Below are positions 8,483 through 17,367 of a stretch of DNA of 64,000 bases, piece after piece. The translations under genes and the position numbers were made by a program. The stretch is from Flavobacterium rhamnosiphilum. Lineage in GTDB: Bacteria > Bacteroidota > Bacteroidia > Flavobacteriales > Flavobacteriaceae. A model generated the notes under the pieces. The model did no database searches. It saw only the letters and a list, made by a program, of their open reading frames with translations, and was not told the DNA's origin. Position 1 is the first letter of the stretch; each line of letters starts with the position of its first letter. The DNA is taken from positions 271,442 to 335,441 of the forward strand of contig NZ_SMLG01000002.1 in assembly GCF_004349195.1 (NCBI RefSeq), given 5' to 3'.

Positions 8483-8941
8483 CTATGAAACTAATTTTTT
8501 AATAGCTATGAGCGCTTTAGGAATATGTTTGGTGGCCAGCATGCTGTCAAATATCATTTGAATAACTCCATTTTTATCCGTTACATACGTCACTCTTCCT
8601 GGAAGCAATCCAAACAATCCAGAGGGAACTCCAAAAAGGTTTCTAATTTTCTTGTCATTGTCTGACAAAAGAATAAAAGGCAGTTTAAATTGTTTACTGA
8701 ATTGTTGATGTGAACTGACGCTATCACTGCTGATTCCTATTACCTCAGCATCTAAGGCTGTGAAGTCTTCATATTGATCTCTAAAACTGCATGCCTCAGC
8801 GGTGCAGCCTGGCGTATTGTCTTTTGGATAAAAATAAATAACGAGAGGCTTGTGCCCCACCATGTTTTGACTGTCAAAATCATTGCCGTTTGCATCTTTC
8901 GCTTTGAAATTGGGGATCGTATCGCCTACTTTTAGTCCCAT
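8483..8941 (-). CDS. bcp: Thiol peroxidase of the Bcp/PrxQ type
   Basis: A 152-residue peroxiredoxin that reduces hydrogen and alkyl peroxides in the cytoplasm. The peroxidatic Cys46 lies in the motif FYPKDNTPGCTAEAC, and Cys51, five residues on, is the resolving Cys typical of the PrxQ subgroup. Length and order match the family. Its ATG overlaps the stop of the queD-like gene by one base (TAATG), so the two are translationally coupled. Confidence 0.92.
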   Translation of the reverse strand: MGLKVGDTIPNFKAKDANGNDFDSQNMVGHKPLVIYFYPKDNTPGCTAEACSFRDQYEDFTALDAEVIGISSDSVSSHQQFSKQFKLPFILLSDNDKKIRNLFGVPSGLFGLLPGRVTYVTDKNGVIQMIFDSMLATKHIPKALIAIKKLVS

Positions 8942-9351
8942 TATTCGCCTTTGTAGGTTACAAAATTTCGTGGTGTTTCGTAAAGAACAACTTCTAATTC
9001 AAACTCAGGCTTGATTCTTTTTCTGATTTTATTCCAAATTACCACAACAATATTTTCGGCAGTTGGATTCAAATCCTGAAAATCAGGTACGTCAATATTC
9101 AGGTTTTTATGATCAAACTGATCCTCAACATCCTCTTTAATAATATCACTCAAGAATTTCACATCCATTACATAACCCGTTTCCGGATCAATTTCGCCGG
9201 TTACGCTTACTGTCAATTCATAGTTATGCCCGTGAAAATTAGGATTGTTACACTTCCCGAAAACAGCATCGTTTTGTTCGAAAGTCCAATCTTTCCTGTA
9301 TAATCTATGTGCCGCATTAAAATGGGCTTTCCGTGAAATAGTAACTTTCAT
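8941..9351 (-). CDS. queD: 6-carboxytetrahydropterin synthase family protein
   Basis: A 136-residue enzyme of the PTPS/QueD family, which makes 6-carboxytetrahydropterin from dihydroneopterin triphosphate in the queuosine pathway. The zinc ligands are His15 (FNAAHR), His40 and His42 (NFHGHNY), and the catalytic Cys34 lies in FGKCNNP. ETPRN near the C-terminus binds the pterin. The 6-pyruvoyl activity cannot be excluded. It is upstream of and overlaps bcp. Confidence 0.88.
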   Translation of the reverse strand: MKVTISRKAHFNAAHRLYRKDWTFEQNDAVFGKCNNPNFHGHNYELTVSVTGEIDPETGYVMDVKFLSDIIKEDVEDQFDHKNLNIDVPDFQDLNPTAENIVVVIWNKIRKRIKPEFELEVVLYETPRNFVTYKGE

Positions 9352-9362
9352 AATTTCAGATT

Positions 9363-9415
9363 TTAGTCCCGAAGCTTCGGGATCAGATTTCTCAAAGTTG
9401 CGAAATCTGAAATTT
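9363..9415. repeat. CCCGAAGCTTCGGG palindrome plus a second hairpin
   Basis: TCCCGAAGCTTCGGGA at 9366-9381 is a near-perfect palindrome. It is followed by CAGATTTC...GAAATCTG (about 9388-9413), a second hairpin. Both lie between the queD start and the idi stop. The CCGAAGCTTCGG core recurs at 33355 and, with changes, at 5450, 34883 and 63981. Confidence 0.6.
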
Positions 9416-9453
9416 TTTTATGTTAATACACTTTTGAACCGTTATTTGCAATC

Positions 9454-9981
9454 TTATATTTTATGTTCCTCAAGGAAATGATAAAACTCATCGAAGATAA
9501 TTTTGAACCAAACGGTATACAACTCCGGATGAACTTCCATATCAATTTTCACATCCTCAATTTTCATCCACTTCCAGTCTTCTACTTCCTCAGTATTTAT
9601 TTCAGGCGCTTCATCATAATAACCAATCATGACATGATCGAGTTCATGCTCCGTCAAACCATTATCAAAAGGAGCTTTGTATATAAAATGAAAGAGCTCT
9701 TTGAGTTCTGTTTTAAAACCCATTTCTTCAAATAACCTTCGGCTTCCTGCTTGAATATTTGTTTCTCCCTCGCGCTGATGACTGCAACAGGTATTGGTCC
9801 AAAGCAAAGGGGAATGGTATTTTTGATGTGCCCGTTGCTGCAACATGATTTCATTTTTACTGCTTAAAACAAAAACTGAAAAAGCACGATGCAAAACCGC
9901 TTTTTCATGTGCTTCAAGCTTAGGCATCAACCCTATTTGCACATCATTTTCATTAACTAATATTACGTTTTCTTCTAACAT
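9454..9981 (-). CDS. idi: Isopentenyl-diphosphate delta-isomerase, type 1
   Basis: A 175-residue Nudix-fold enzyme converting IPP to DMAPP for isoprenoid synthesis. The catalytic residues are visible: Cys66 in TNTCCSH, metal ligands His25, His31 and His68, and the acidic pair E111/E113 in TEHELDH. The Nudix-like helix (RRLFEEMGF) is near residue 85. Length fits the family. It is a single gene; the sequence upstream contains a T-rich spacer before the divergent GNAT gene. Confidence 0.93.
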   Translation of the reverse strand: MLEENVILVNENDVQIGLMPKLEAHEKAVLHRAFSVFVLSSKNEIMLQQRAHQKYHSPLLWTNTCCSHQREGETNIQAGSRRLFEEMGFKTELKELFHFIYKAPFDNGLTEHELDHVMIGYYDEAPEINTEEVEDWKWMKIEDVKIDMEVHPELYTVWFKIIFDEFYHFLEEHKI

Positions 9982-10148
9982 ATAAATCTATTACTGGTCA
10001 AAAATACAAAAAAGATAATTAGGTACGGGGGCTTTAACGTTCTGTTTCGATTTGTTGAAGCGGAATTATTTCAGGGCTGTCCAAATAAAAGTGACGCCAT
10101 ACTTTCAAAGATTCTTTTGTATTTTTATACCAAATTATAAATAGCACC

Positions 10149-10610
10149 ATGCACACTATAACCATCCGAAAAGCACATCGCAACGATTTAGAAAAACTTC
10201 TTGAATTCGAACAGGGAATTATTACTGCCGAACGTCCTTTTGACCCTACTTTAAAAGAAGAAAAAATACATTATTATGATATTGAAAAAATGATTTCAGC
10301 ACCACATATAGAAGTATTGGTAGCCGAAATTGATTCAGAGCTTGTTGGCTCCGGATATGCTAGAATAGAGACCGCGAAGCCTTATTTGAATCATCTGAAC
10401 TATGCCTATTTAGGATTCATGTACACGGATGCTAATCACAGAGGAAAAGGAGTAAACGCTAAAATTATTGAAGCGCTCAAAGAATGGTGCAACCTGCAGG
10501 ATGTATTTGAACTTAGACTGGACGTATACAATGACAACTCTTCGGCAATTAAAGCGTATGAGAAAGCAGGGTTCAAAAAACACCTTGTCAACATGCGAAT
10601 GATTGTATAA
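10149..10610 (+). CDS. GNAT family N-acetyltransferase
   Basis: A 153-residue acetyltransferase. The acetyl-CoA binding motif A is seen as GFMYTDANHRGKGVNAKII, and motif B-like NSSAIKAYEKAGF near residue 140 closes the fold. The substrate is unknown. It is a single gene, divergent from idi. Confidence 0.88.
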   Translation: MHTITIRKAHRNDLEKLLEFEQGIITAERPFDPTLKEEKIHYYDIEKMISAPHIEVLVAEIDSELVGSGYARIETAKPYLNHLNYAYLGFMYTDANHRGKGVNAKIIEALKEWCNLQDVFELRLDVYNDNSSAIKAYEKAGFKKHLVNMRMIV

Positions 10611-10970
10611 ATATGACGGTAAGCTTTGTAGATAAACTTTATTTTTCTGCCACAGATTTAAAAGATTTGCACAGAATAGACTACCTCGGGGCAGAGCTCC
10701 AGAGCTATTAATGAAATGAAACTCCGATTACACCAATTTATACAAACAAAAAATCTGTGGAAATCTGTGGCAAAATTATTGTTGGTATTGATTACGAATA
10801 CGGATAGACCTATTTTATATTAATTAAGGTTTTGTTAATTCTAAATCCAAATATACCTTTTACCCGTAAATAACGATAGTTAAAACGTACTTAAATAACT
10901 ATTAATTTGCAAAGTAGTCGACATTTTTCGATTCAAAAGCGCTTTACATTTGTACTATAAAAAGAAAATC
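10611..10970. repeat. Intergenic region with a long inverted repeat (CCACAGATT type)
   Basis: TGCCACAGATTT at 10648-10659 is the exact inverse of AAATCTGTGGCA at 10761-10772. A second CACAG/CTGTG unit sits beside each arm. The 100-base interior holds GAGCTC-centred palindromic sequence and no gene. The rest (10780-10970) is AT-rich; TACATTTG at 10945 could be the -7 box of the msrB gene. Confidence 0.6.
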
Positions 10971-11531
10971 ATGAGAACAACAACCCGTTTTTTAAGCGTA
11001 TTATTTTTGCTTCCATTAATCATGTTCACTGCTTGTGGACAAACGACAAACAAAAAAGACCGTACAAAAAAATCTATCACAATGGAAAATCTCATCAACA
11101 AACCCGGAAATCCGTATTATTCAAATACAGACACGACAAAACTTAATGTTAGTGATGCCGAATGGAAAAAAGTTTTACCAGAAGATGTTTATGAAGTAAC
11201 CCGTAATGCGGACACGGAGAGACCTTTTACAGGAAAATATTGGAACACGGATGAAAAAGGAACCTATTATTGTGCCGCCTGTGGCAACAAACTATTTCGT
11301 TCTGGCGCCAAATTTTCAAGTAACTGCGGTTGGCCAAGCTTTTTCGAACAAGACAACAAAAACAGTGTTATTTACAAAACCGACAATTCTCTTGGAATGG
11401 AACGAATTGAAGCTCTTTGCGGAAGATGCAACGGACATTTAGGACATCTTTTTGATGATGGCCCTGCACCAACCGGAAAAAGATACTGTATGAATTCTAT
11501 CGCACTTGATTTTATCCCTGATACTAAATAA
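10971..11531 (+). CDS. msrB: Peptide methionine-R-sulfoxide reductase, lipoprotein form
   Basis: Repairs oxidised methionine (R form) in proteins, here at the outside of the inner membrane or in the outer membrane. ATG 10971 is chosen over an upstream TTG because a lipoprotein signal follows (lipobox MFTAC, Cys22). The zinc site is C101/C104 (YYCAACG) and C150/C153 (LCGRCNGH). The catalytic Cys173 lies in RYCMNS, and the likely resolving Cys119 in SNCGWPSF. 186 residues. It is followed one base later by msrA. Confidence 0.93.
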   Translation: MRTTTRFLSVLFLLPLIMFTACGQTTNKKDRTKKSITMENLINKPGNPYYSNTDTTKLNVSDAEWKKVLPEDVYEVTRNADTERPFTGKYWNTDEKGTYYCAACGNKLFRSGAKFSSNCGWPSFFEQDNKNSVIYKTDNSLGMERIEALCGRCNGHLGHLFDDGPAPTGKRYCMNSIALDFIPDTK

Positions 11532-11532
11532 G

Positions 11533-12159
11533 ATGAAAAATATATTTTTAATTGCACTATTAACTTCATTAGGCATGTTTGGACAAAACAGCACAACTGA
11601 TAAAACAAAAAAACAATCCAATTTTGAAACCATTACATTGGCCGGTGGTTGTTATTGGTGCGTTGAGGCCGTTTATGAGAATCTGATTGGAGTAAAATCG
11701 GCGGTATCAGGATACGCAGGCGGAAAAATCGCTAATCCTACTTATGAGGATGTTTCTACCGGAAGATCCGGTTATGCCGAAGTAGTTCAGATTACCTATG
11801 ATCAAAACGTAACAAATCTGGATGAGATTTTCAAAGTTTTCTTTACAGTGCATGACCCAACTACACTTAACCGTCAAGGTACCGATGTAGGAACGCAATA
11901 TCGTTCAGCCATTTTTTATAAAAATGAAGCACAAAAGAAAGCAGCGCAAACGATTATTAATGCTATGAAAAAAGCTGGGATTTATGACAATCCAATAGTT
12001 ACAACATTGGAACCGTTGACTAAATTTTACAAAGCTGAAGACTACCATCAGAATTACTATGCCAACAATAAAAATCAACCTTATTGTCAAATGGTAATCC
12101 AACCCAAAATGGAAAAATTCGAAAAGCTTTTTAAAAGCCGATTAAAGAAGAAAAAATAA
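11533..12159 (+). CDS. msrA: Exported peptide methionine-S-sulfoxide reductase
   Basis: Reduces S-methionine sulfoxide. ATG 11533 gives a signal peptide (MKNIFLIALLTSLGMFGQ) and begins just after the msrB stop. The catalytic Cys40 lies in LAGGCYWCVE. Other family segments are GYAGGK, YAEVVQITYD and the DVGTQYRSAIFY block. 208 residues. Together with msrB it covers both sulfoxide stereoisomers in the envelope. A terminator follows. Confidence 0.93.
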   Translation: MKNIFLIALLTSLGMFGQNSTTDKTKKQSNFETITLAGGCYWCVEAVYENLIGVKSAVSGYAGGKIANPTYEDVSTGRSGYAEVVQITYDQNVTNLDEIFKVFFTVHDPTTLNRQGTDVGTQYRSAIFYKNEAQKKAAQTIINAMKKAGIYDNPIVTTLEPLTKFYKAEDYHQNYYANNKNQPYCQMVIQPKMEKFEKLFKSRLKKKK

Positions 12160-12170
12160 ATTATTAAGCT

Positions 12171-12205
12171 ACCGCCTTGTTACCGCAAACAAGGCGGTTT
12201 TTTTT
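12171..12205 (+). terminator. Rho-independent terminator of the msrBA operon
   Basis: ACCGCCTTGTT and AACAAGGCGGT form an 11-base-pair GC-rich stem followed by eight T. Confidence 0.9.
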
Positions 12206-12245
12206 ATATCCTACTTAAAGCAAGACACTTTACGCTACTATTTAA

Positions 12246-12279
12246 ATTGCTGCAGGGCAAAATAATTTTGCTATATTTG
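12246..12279 (+). promoter_or_regulatory. Possible promoter of the M20 amidohydrolase gene
   Basis: TATATTTG at 12272-12279 matches the -7 consensus TAnnTTTG. ATTGC at 12246-12250 is a weak -33 box at 21-22 bases spacing. The gene starts at 12370. Confidence 0.35.
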
Positions 12280-12369
12280 TTTTTAACTGACCTTATTGAA
12301 TACCAAAAATAGGTTGAATTTCATTTGAAATAATTGCTATTATGGAACCATAACTTTACACCACAACTA

Positions 12370-13683
12370 ATGAAAAAAATTATTCTTTTTGCAGGCCTAT
12401 TTACTTTCTCCATTTTTGCATCTGCTCAAAATACAGCGCTAAAAGCTACCATTGCTCAAAAGGCAGCTTCTTTAGAATCCAAGGTTATTACTTGGCGAAG
12501 AGACTTTCACCAAAACCCGGAATTAGGAAATAGAGAATTTAAAACTGCCGAAAAAATAGCGGCACATTTACGCTCTTTGGGTATCGAGGTACAAACCGGA
12601 GTGGCTAAAACTGGAGTTGTGGGGATTTTAAAAGGCGGAAAACCCGGTCCGGTTGTGGCTCTTAGGGCAGACATGGATGGCTTACCGGTTAAAGAAAGAG
12701 TAAACATCCCTTTTGCTTCAAAAGCTGAAGGCGAATATAACGGCCAGCCTGTAGGCGTCATGCATGCATGCGGGCATGATTCCCATATCGCTATTTTGAT
12801 GGGAACTGCTGAAATTTTAGCTTCTATCAAAAGTGAATTAAACGGAACTGTCAAGTTTATCTTTCAACCAGCAGAAGAAGGAGCGCCCGAAGGAGAAGAA
12901 GGCGGAGCCGCACTAATGGTAAAAGAAGGCGTTCTTGAAAATCCAAAAGTAGATGTTATTTTTGGCTTGCATATCAGCGCACAAACCGAAGTAGGCAAAA
13001 TTAATTACCGACCAAAAGGAGCGATGGCTTCATCGGACTGGTTCAAAATAAAAATAAAAGGAAAACAATCGCACGGTGCCAGTCCATGGCAGTCAGTGGA
13101 TCCTATCGTTACGGCTTCCCAAATAATATTGGGTTTACAAACTATTGTAAGTCGCAATGTAGACCTTACTGAATCTGCGGCTGTGGTTAGTGTCGGAAAA
13201 GTTACGGCCGGCGTAAGAAGCAATATTATTCCTGAAGAACTCGAAATGGCTGGTACCATTCGTACCCTTGATAGTAAAGTGCAAGAAATGATTCACAACA
13301 GATTAAAACAAATAACCACTAATATTGCAGAAAGTGCCGGAGCTACTGCCGAAGTGAGCATCACAAAACAGACCCTTATAACCTACAACGATCCAGTATT
13401 GACCGAAAAAATGGTACCAACATTAGAAGCTGTAGCAGGGAAAAACAATGTTGTGTTAACACCCGCAGCAACTGGAGCTGAAGACTTTTCGTATTACCAA
13501 GACAAAGTTCCAGGACTTTTCTTTTTTCTTGGCGGAATGCCTAAAGGCAAAAATCCATCTGAAACTGCCTCACATCATACTCCTGATTTTTATATTGACG
13601 AAAGTGGTTTTGTATTAGGGATGAAAGCAATGTCAGATTTAACTATCGATTATATGGAAATGGATACTAAAAAAAGTAAGTGA
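12370..13683 (+). CDS. Secreted M20 family amidohydrolase / carboxypeptidase
   Basis: A 437-residue metal-dependent hydrolase of the hippurate-hydrolase-like M20D group. ATG 12370 gives a clean signal peptide (ending FASAQ, about residue 20), so the enzyme acts in the periplasm or outside. Metal-site motifs are RADMDGLP, MHACGHDSH, PAEEG and, near the end, TGAEDFSYY with a final HHTPDF. A dimerisation domain lies in the middle (KGKQSHGASPW). Likely substrates are N-acyl amino acids or small amides. It is a single gene with a terminator. Confidence 0.9.
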   Translation: MKKIILFAGLFTFSIFASAQNTALKATIAQKAASLESKVITWRRDFHQNPELGNREFKTAEKIAAHLRSLGIEVQTGVAKTGVVGILKGGKPGPVVALRADMDGLPVKERVNIPFASKAEGEYNGQPVGVMHACGHDSHIAILMGTAEILASIKSELNGTVKFIFQPAEEGAPEGEEGGAALMVKEGVLENPKVDVIFGLHISAQTEVGKINYRPKGAMASSDWFKIKIKGKQSHGASPWQSVDPIVTASQIILGLQTIVSRNVDLTESAAVVSVGKVTAGVRSNIIPEELEMAGTIRTLDSKVQEMIHNRLKQITTNIAESAGATAEVSITKQTLITYNDPVLTEKMVPTLEAVAGKNNVVLTPAATGAEDFSYYQDKVPGLFFFLGGMPKGKNPSETASHHTPDFYIDESGFVLGMKAMSDLTIDYMEMDTKKSK

Positions 13684-13740
13684 TTATAAAAAACAAATGC
13701 ACTACCGAAGTATTGTCAATTCCAAAATAAAAAAATTACA

Positions 13741-13770
13741 AAACGTCTCACTACAATGAGACGTTTTTTT
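13741..13770 (+). terminator. Rho-independent terminator after the M20 gene
   Basis: AAACGTCTCA and TGAGACGTTT form the stem, followed by T-rich sequence ending near 13770. Confidence 0.85.
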
Positions 13771-13886
13771 GTCTATCTGCATAAAAAATCTAATATAACA
13801 AATTGATTTACTGCTCTAAAATTCATATATTTATACTGTTTTTCAACCGTTTAAACACTAAATCACACCTAACGGACAAAAAATGA

Positions 13887-14051
13887 AACTCCATTGGATA
13901 TTCTAAAAAAAGATTTGCAAGAGGAGAAATTACAAAAGAAGAATTTGAAGAAAAGAAGATTTTTTTGACAAAAATTAAACCCAAAAACAAACTTCTTTAC
14001 GTCTTTCTAAACGTATTCATTGTTGTAATTATCATCCTTTTTTTATTCTAA
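13887..14051 (+). pseudogene. Short SHOCT-like protein, start lost or frameshifted
   Basis: The frame ending at the TAA 14049-14051 encodes KKRFARGEITKEEFEEKK, the signature of a SHOCT motif. A Lys-rich linker and a hydrophobic helix (FLNVFIVVIIILFLF) follow. This frame has no ATG, GTG or TTG between its upstream stop (13884-13886) and the motif. An ATG at 13883 opens another frame that ends just before a run of seven A. A one-base slip in that run is one way to explain the break. Alternatives are an unusual ATT start (13893) or expression by frameshift. Confidence 0.45.
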
Positions 14052-14070
14052 AACAACTATTTTATAAAAG

Positions 14071-14856
14071 ATGAAAGCACTTAGAACATATTTTAAAATA
14101 CGAAAAAGTGCCGTAAACCTTATTTTAGAAAAATCTCCAAAATCCTTTACTCCGGAAACTTTTCATACCCTTCGAGTAGAAATCAAGAAAATGAACGCTT
14201 TATTTGATTTGCTAAACTATTGTTCCAAAAAATTTAAGCACAAAAGAATTTACAGACCTTTTAGACTTATTTTTAAACAAGCAGGAAAAATAAGAGAACT
14301 TCAAATAGAAGAATACTTGCTTGCTGAACAACCCAATTCCCATTTGCTACAAGCATACAGAAATCGTTTACAAAAACTCGAAACCAAAGAACTGCTGCGC
14401 TTCTTCTCTATTGTTAATAAGAACTTCGTTCGAAAATTAAAAAAAAAGTATCGCAAAATTATTCCCATGCTAGCTAAAACAAGTAAAAAAAAGATGAATC
14501 GCTACATGGATGAAAGGAGAAGAGCAATTAAAAAATTAATGTGCAAAACCAACTTTAAAAAAACGCAAATGCACACTTTCCGCAAACGCTTAAAAACATA
14601 CCAATACAATGAAAAAATCCTAAATTGCGCATCACAAAACCAATCATTGCCAGACAAAAATATTTTATCCGATTTACTTGGGAAATGGCATGATTACGAG
14701 GTTGTCATCAATCATTTGAAAAAAGGCATTAATTCGAATAAAACGATTCCAAGCGAAACGAAACAGCTTCAAATAACTAAAGCAATATTAACTTCAAAAA
14801 GAGAATTGTTATTCAATAAAATAAATGCAACTTTACCCTATCAGACTCTTTTATAA
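14071..14856 (+). CDS. CHAD domain protein
   Basis: A 261-residue, very basic helical protein. The CHAD signature is seen near residues 32-50 (FHTLRVEIKKMNALFDLL), with further His/Arg/Lys-rich helices (MHTFRKRLKTYQY, LGKWHDYEVV). CHAD domains bind inorganic polyphosphate. The partner CYTH domain is not in this protein or nearby. It lies 19 bases after the SHOCT-like frame. The role here is inferred from the family only. Confidence 0.8.
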   Translation: MKALRTYFKIRKSAVNLILEKSPKSFTPETFHTLRVEIKKMNALFDLLNYCSKKFKHKRIYRPFRLIFKQAGKIRELQIEEYLLAEQPNSHLLQAYRNRLQKLETKELLRFFSIVNKNFVRKLKKKYRKIIPMLAKTSKKKMNRYMDERRRAIKKLMCKTNFKKTQMHTFRKRLKTYQYNEKILNCASQNQSLPDKNILSDLLGKWHDYEVVINHLKKGINSNKTIPSETKQLQITKAILTSKRELLFNKINATLPYQTLL

Positions 14857-14937
14857 ATATTTGAGGAAAACAAACGTTAAAACCATAATAATAAGGATTG
14901 CAGAAATCATGTGCGCCTCCAAAATATTTTGAACATT

Positions 14938-15423
14938 ATGAAACAGAACACATTTAAACTTCACTATTTTTTAAATCTAATTTTTGCCTTAGCTTTTTTT
15001 AATACTGCAACTGCACAAGAAAAAAAAGTAGCGCCAACCTCAGCTGAACTATATAAGGAAATCGAACAAATGGACGAGATTATGTTTGAAGCGTTCAATA
15101 AGAAAGAATTCGAAAAATTCAAATCTTTATTTACCGAAGATTTAGAATGGTTTCAAGACAATGGTGGATTACTTACCTATGAAACCGTTTTTACCAATTT
15201 TTCGAATATGTTTAAAAACGAAAATAAACTAACCCGAAAATTGGTTAAAGGAAGCCTGGAAGTCCATCCGATTAAAGACTATGGAGCGATTGAAATTGGC
15301 GTACACGAATTCCGACATATGGAAAACGGAAAAGAAGAAATTGGAACCTTTAAATTTCTTATGATTTGGAAGAAAAAAGACAATCAATGGAAAATATCAA
15401 GAGTAATCAGTTACGACCATTAG
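14938..15423 (+). CDS. Secreted NTF2-like (DUF4440/SnoaL) protein
   Basis: A 161-residue protein from ATG 14938, which gives a signal peptide (hydrophobic stretch FLNLIFALAFFNTATAQ). The mature part has the NTF2-like alpha+beta pattern: a helix MDEIMFEAFNKKEFEKFKSL, then LFTEDLEWFQDNGG, and a C-terminal WKKKDNQWKISRVISYDH strand typical of DUF4440. The cavity ligand or activity is unknown. Confidence 0.75.
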   Translation: MKQNTFKLHYFLNLIFALAFFNTATAQEKKVAPTSAELYKEIEQMDEIMFEAFNKKEFEKFKSLFTEDLEWFQDNGGLLTYETVFTNFSNMFKNENKLTRKLVKGSLEVHPIKDYGAIEIGVHEFRHMENGKEEIGTFKFLMIWKKKDNQWKISRVISYDH

Positions 15424-15577
15424 ATTTAGAGGTATAAAAAGTTAGTTTCGCTTTACTTTTTGTAGTACCAAAATCCTATTTCATCCTTTTATTTTCTTTC
15501 TTTGCAATCCAAAAAAAGTAGAAAGCACATCTTTACATTTGAAAAAACAACCCTAAATCTCATTAAATTAGAAGTAC

Positions 15578-16237
15578 ATGAACAATAACTACAGCTTAGT
15601 TTTCAATTTAAAAAAGGCAATCATAGTATCATTTTTATTTGTTTTTTCAATAGGATTTTCACAAAGCCAAAGATGTACAATTTATTTAAAAGACAACACT
15701 TCAATAACTGGATTAGGTAAAATTAAAACTGACGGAAATATCAAGTTTAAATTAAATAGCGATAGTGAAAGCACTATTTATGAAGCAACACTGATTGACA
15801 GAATCGAAATGAATGAAAAAGGAACTAATGAAACGTACAAATACAAAAAGTTAAAAAACAACTTTGAGCAATGGTTAAAAGTAATCATTGAAGGAACAGT
15901 TAATTTATATAAAAGTGACGCGTCAGGGTTTTATTATGCTCCAGGCGCAATGAATACTGCTGGAGGTTTTGGCGGTATGTCCTATGGTGGTGGAAATATA
16001 ACCAGTTATTACATCAATCATGAAGGAGAAAGTGAAGTTTTCAAAATAACTTCATTTGGTAACATTAGTAAAAACTTCAAAAATGCAGCTTCCGATTTCT
16101 TTAAAGATTGCCCTGTACTTGTTGAAAGAATACAAAACAAAACCTATACAAAAAATGACATTGAAGAAGTAGTTGAATTTTACAATATGGAATGCAATAA
16201 AGCCAAAACGATTCCTACAGCATCAGGAACAAAGTAA
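15578..16237 (+). CDS. Exported hypothetical protein
   Basis: A 219-residue protein with a signal peptide (hydrophobic segment near residues 13-28, ending GFSQS). The mature part starts with a beta-rich section (CTIYLKDNTSITGLGKIKTDGNIKF), similar to small domains found at the N-terminus of several flavobacterial surface proteins. A Gly-rich segment lies in the middle (GGFGGMSYGGGNITSYY), and the C-terminal half contains the only other two cysteines. I do not recognise a named family. It is a single gene with a terminator. Confidence 0.6.
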   Translation: MNNNYSLVFNLKKAIIVSFLFVFSIGFSQSQRCTIYLKDNTSITGLGKIKTDGNIKFKLNSDSESTIYEATLIDRIEMNEKGTNETYKYKKLKNNFEQWLKVIIEGTVNLYKSDASGFYYAPGAMNTAGGFGGMSYGGGNITSYYINHEGESEVFKITSFGNISKNFKNAASDFFKDCPVLVERIQNKTYTKNDIEEVVEFYNMECNKAKTIPTASGTK

Positions 16238-16270
16238 AAAACATCTTATCTAGCTTTAATTGATATACAA

Positions 16271-16304
16271 AATCCGTTTTTAAATTTTTAGAAACGGATT
16301 TTTC
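16271..16304 (+). terminator. Rho-independent terminator after the gene ending at 16237
   Basis: AATCCGTTT and AAACGGATT form the stem, followed by TTTCT. Confidence 0.7.
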
Positions 16305-16728
16305 TATGATTTTTTCACACCATCAACCCTTATTAAATATAAGTCACTAAATATCAGTTATTTAAATAAAAAAAAGAGTCTCTATTTAATATTTTATCTA
16401 TTTTTTTTGTAAATTAGTGGTTCCCCAAAAAAGCCATTTATCGCGCTTCGATATTCCAAATGAATCGCTATGCAAAAGTTTGCACCGTCCAGAAGAATTG
16501 GCATTTCCTTTTTAATTGAACCGTGCCATGCAAAAAACCGCATAGAAGTTGTCAATAAATTAAAAAGCACTTGTTACGGTGTCATCGAATTTCTTATTCA
16601 TAATTAAAAATGGTGTTTCGGCAGAAGTCAACATCCATCAAGAATGAAGTTAAAATAAAAACTGCTCTTAAAAAAAAGGACAATAAAACATTGTCTACCT
16701 TAATGTATAATCAAAAAAATGAAATAAA
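16305..16728. other. 424-base gap without a convincing gene
   Basis: Only a 45-codon frame (16470-16607, plus strand) stands out. It begins MQKFAPSRRIGISFLIEP and is somewhat richer in GC than its surroundings, so it could be a remnant of a larger gene, but I cannot assign it. The rest is AT-rich. The promoter of the cupin gene probably lies at its right end. Confidence 0.4.
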
Positions 16729-17112
16729 ATGAAAGCAATTAAAATGATTTTAATGTCTCTGCTCATTGGACTATTCCTGATGATGAGCTCAAGTGTGTAT
16801 GCACAAGATCCTATGAAAGCTGGTCCGAAAGTGTATAAAAAAATCCTCCTTGAGAATGATAAAGTGAGGGTCATGTCGGCTGAATTTGCCCCAGGCGCAA
16901 CAATGCCATGGCATAGCCATCCTCATCACACCGTGTATGCTTTGACCGGTGGTAAAATTCAGATCACAGAAAAAGGCATGCCGGCAACCGAATCCAATAT
17001 CAAAGCAGGAGACGTACTGTATTTCCCACCCGTAACGCACAAGGCAAAAAACACAGGAACTACAACATTCAAGATTGTTGTGACAGAAATAAAACCTGCC
17101 AAGAAAAAATAA
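16729..17112 (+). CDS. Exported cupin domain protein
   Basis: A 127-residue protein with signal peptide (hydrophobic core ILMSLLIGLFLMMSSSVYA, ending AQD). One cupin domain follows with the two metal-binding motifs: PWHSHPHHTVYALTGG (three His) and GDVLYFPPVTHKAKNTG. The function of such small exported cupins is not known; the His cluster predicts a metal centre. It is somewhat GC-richer than its neighbours. Confidence 0.85.
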   Translation: MKAIKMILMSLLIGLFLMMSSSVYAQDPMKAGPKVYKKILLENDKVRVMSAEFAPGATMPWHSHPHHTVYALTGGKIQITEKGMPATESNIKAGDVLYFPPVTHKAKNTGTTTFKIVVTEIKPAKKK

Positions 17113-17136
17113 TCCAATCCTATTTTAAAAAAACAC

Positions 17137-17170
17137 TAAAGAAGCAGCCCTTATTCAGGCTGCTTCTTTA
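17137..17170 (+). terminator. Rho-independent terminator after the cupin gene
   Basis: TAAAGAAGCAGCC and GGCTGCTTCTTTA form a 13-base-pair stem with an 8-base loop. Confidence 0.8.
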
Positions 17171-17367
17171 AAAACAAAGGGTTGTATCGTCTGAAAAATT
17201 AATCGAGTTACTTACTAAATATCACTCTTAATCTCTTTGTTTACTAAAGTCCTGAATTTATTGACAAATCAAAAACAACTGCCTAAAATTTTTAGACTGC
17301 CTTTTAGTAGAGTCTTTTCAATAGTAACACGATATTCTAAGTGTGTTTTATGTAAGTAGGTCGGAAA

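Noticed and set aside
16470..16607. A 45-codon frame in the gap before the cupin gene
   Set aside because: It is too short and not similar to a family I recognise; kept only as a possible remnant in the gap entry.
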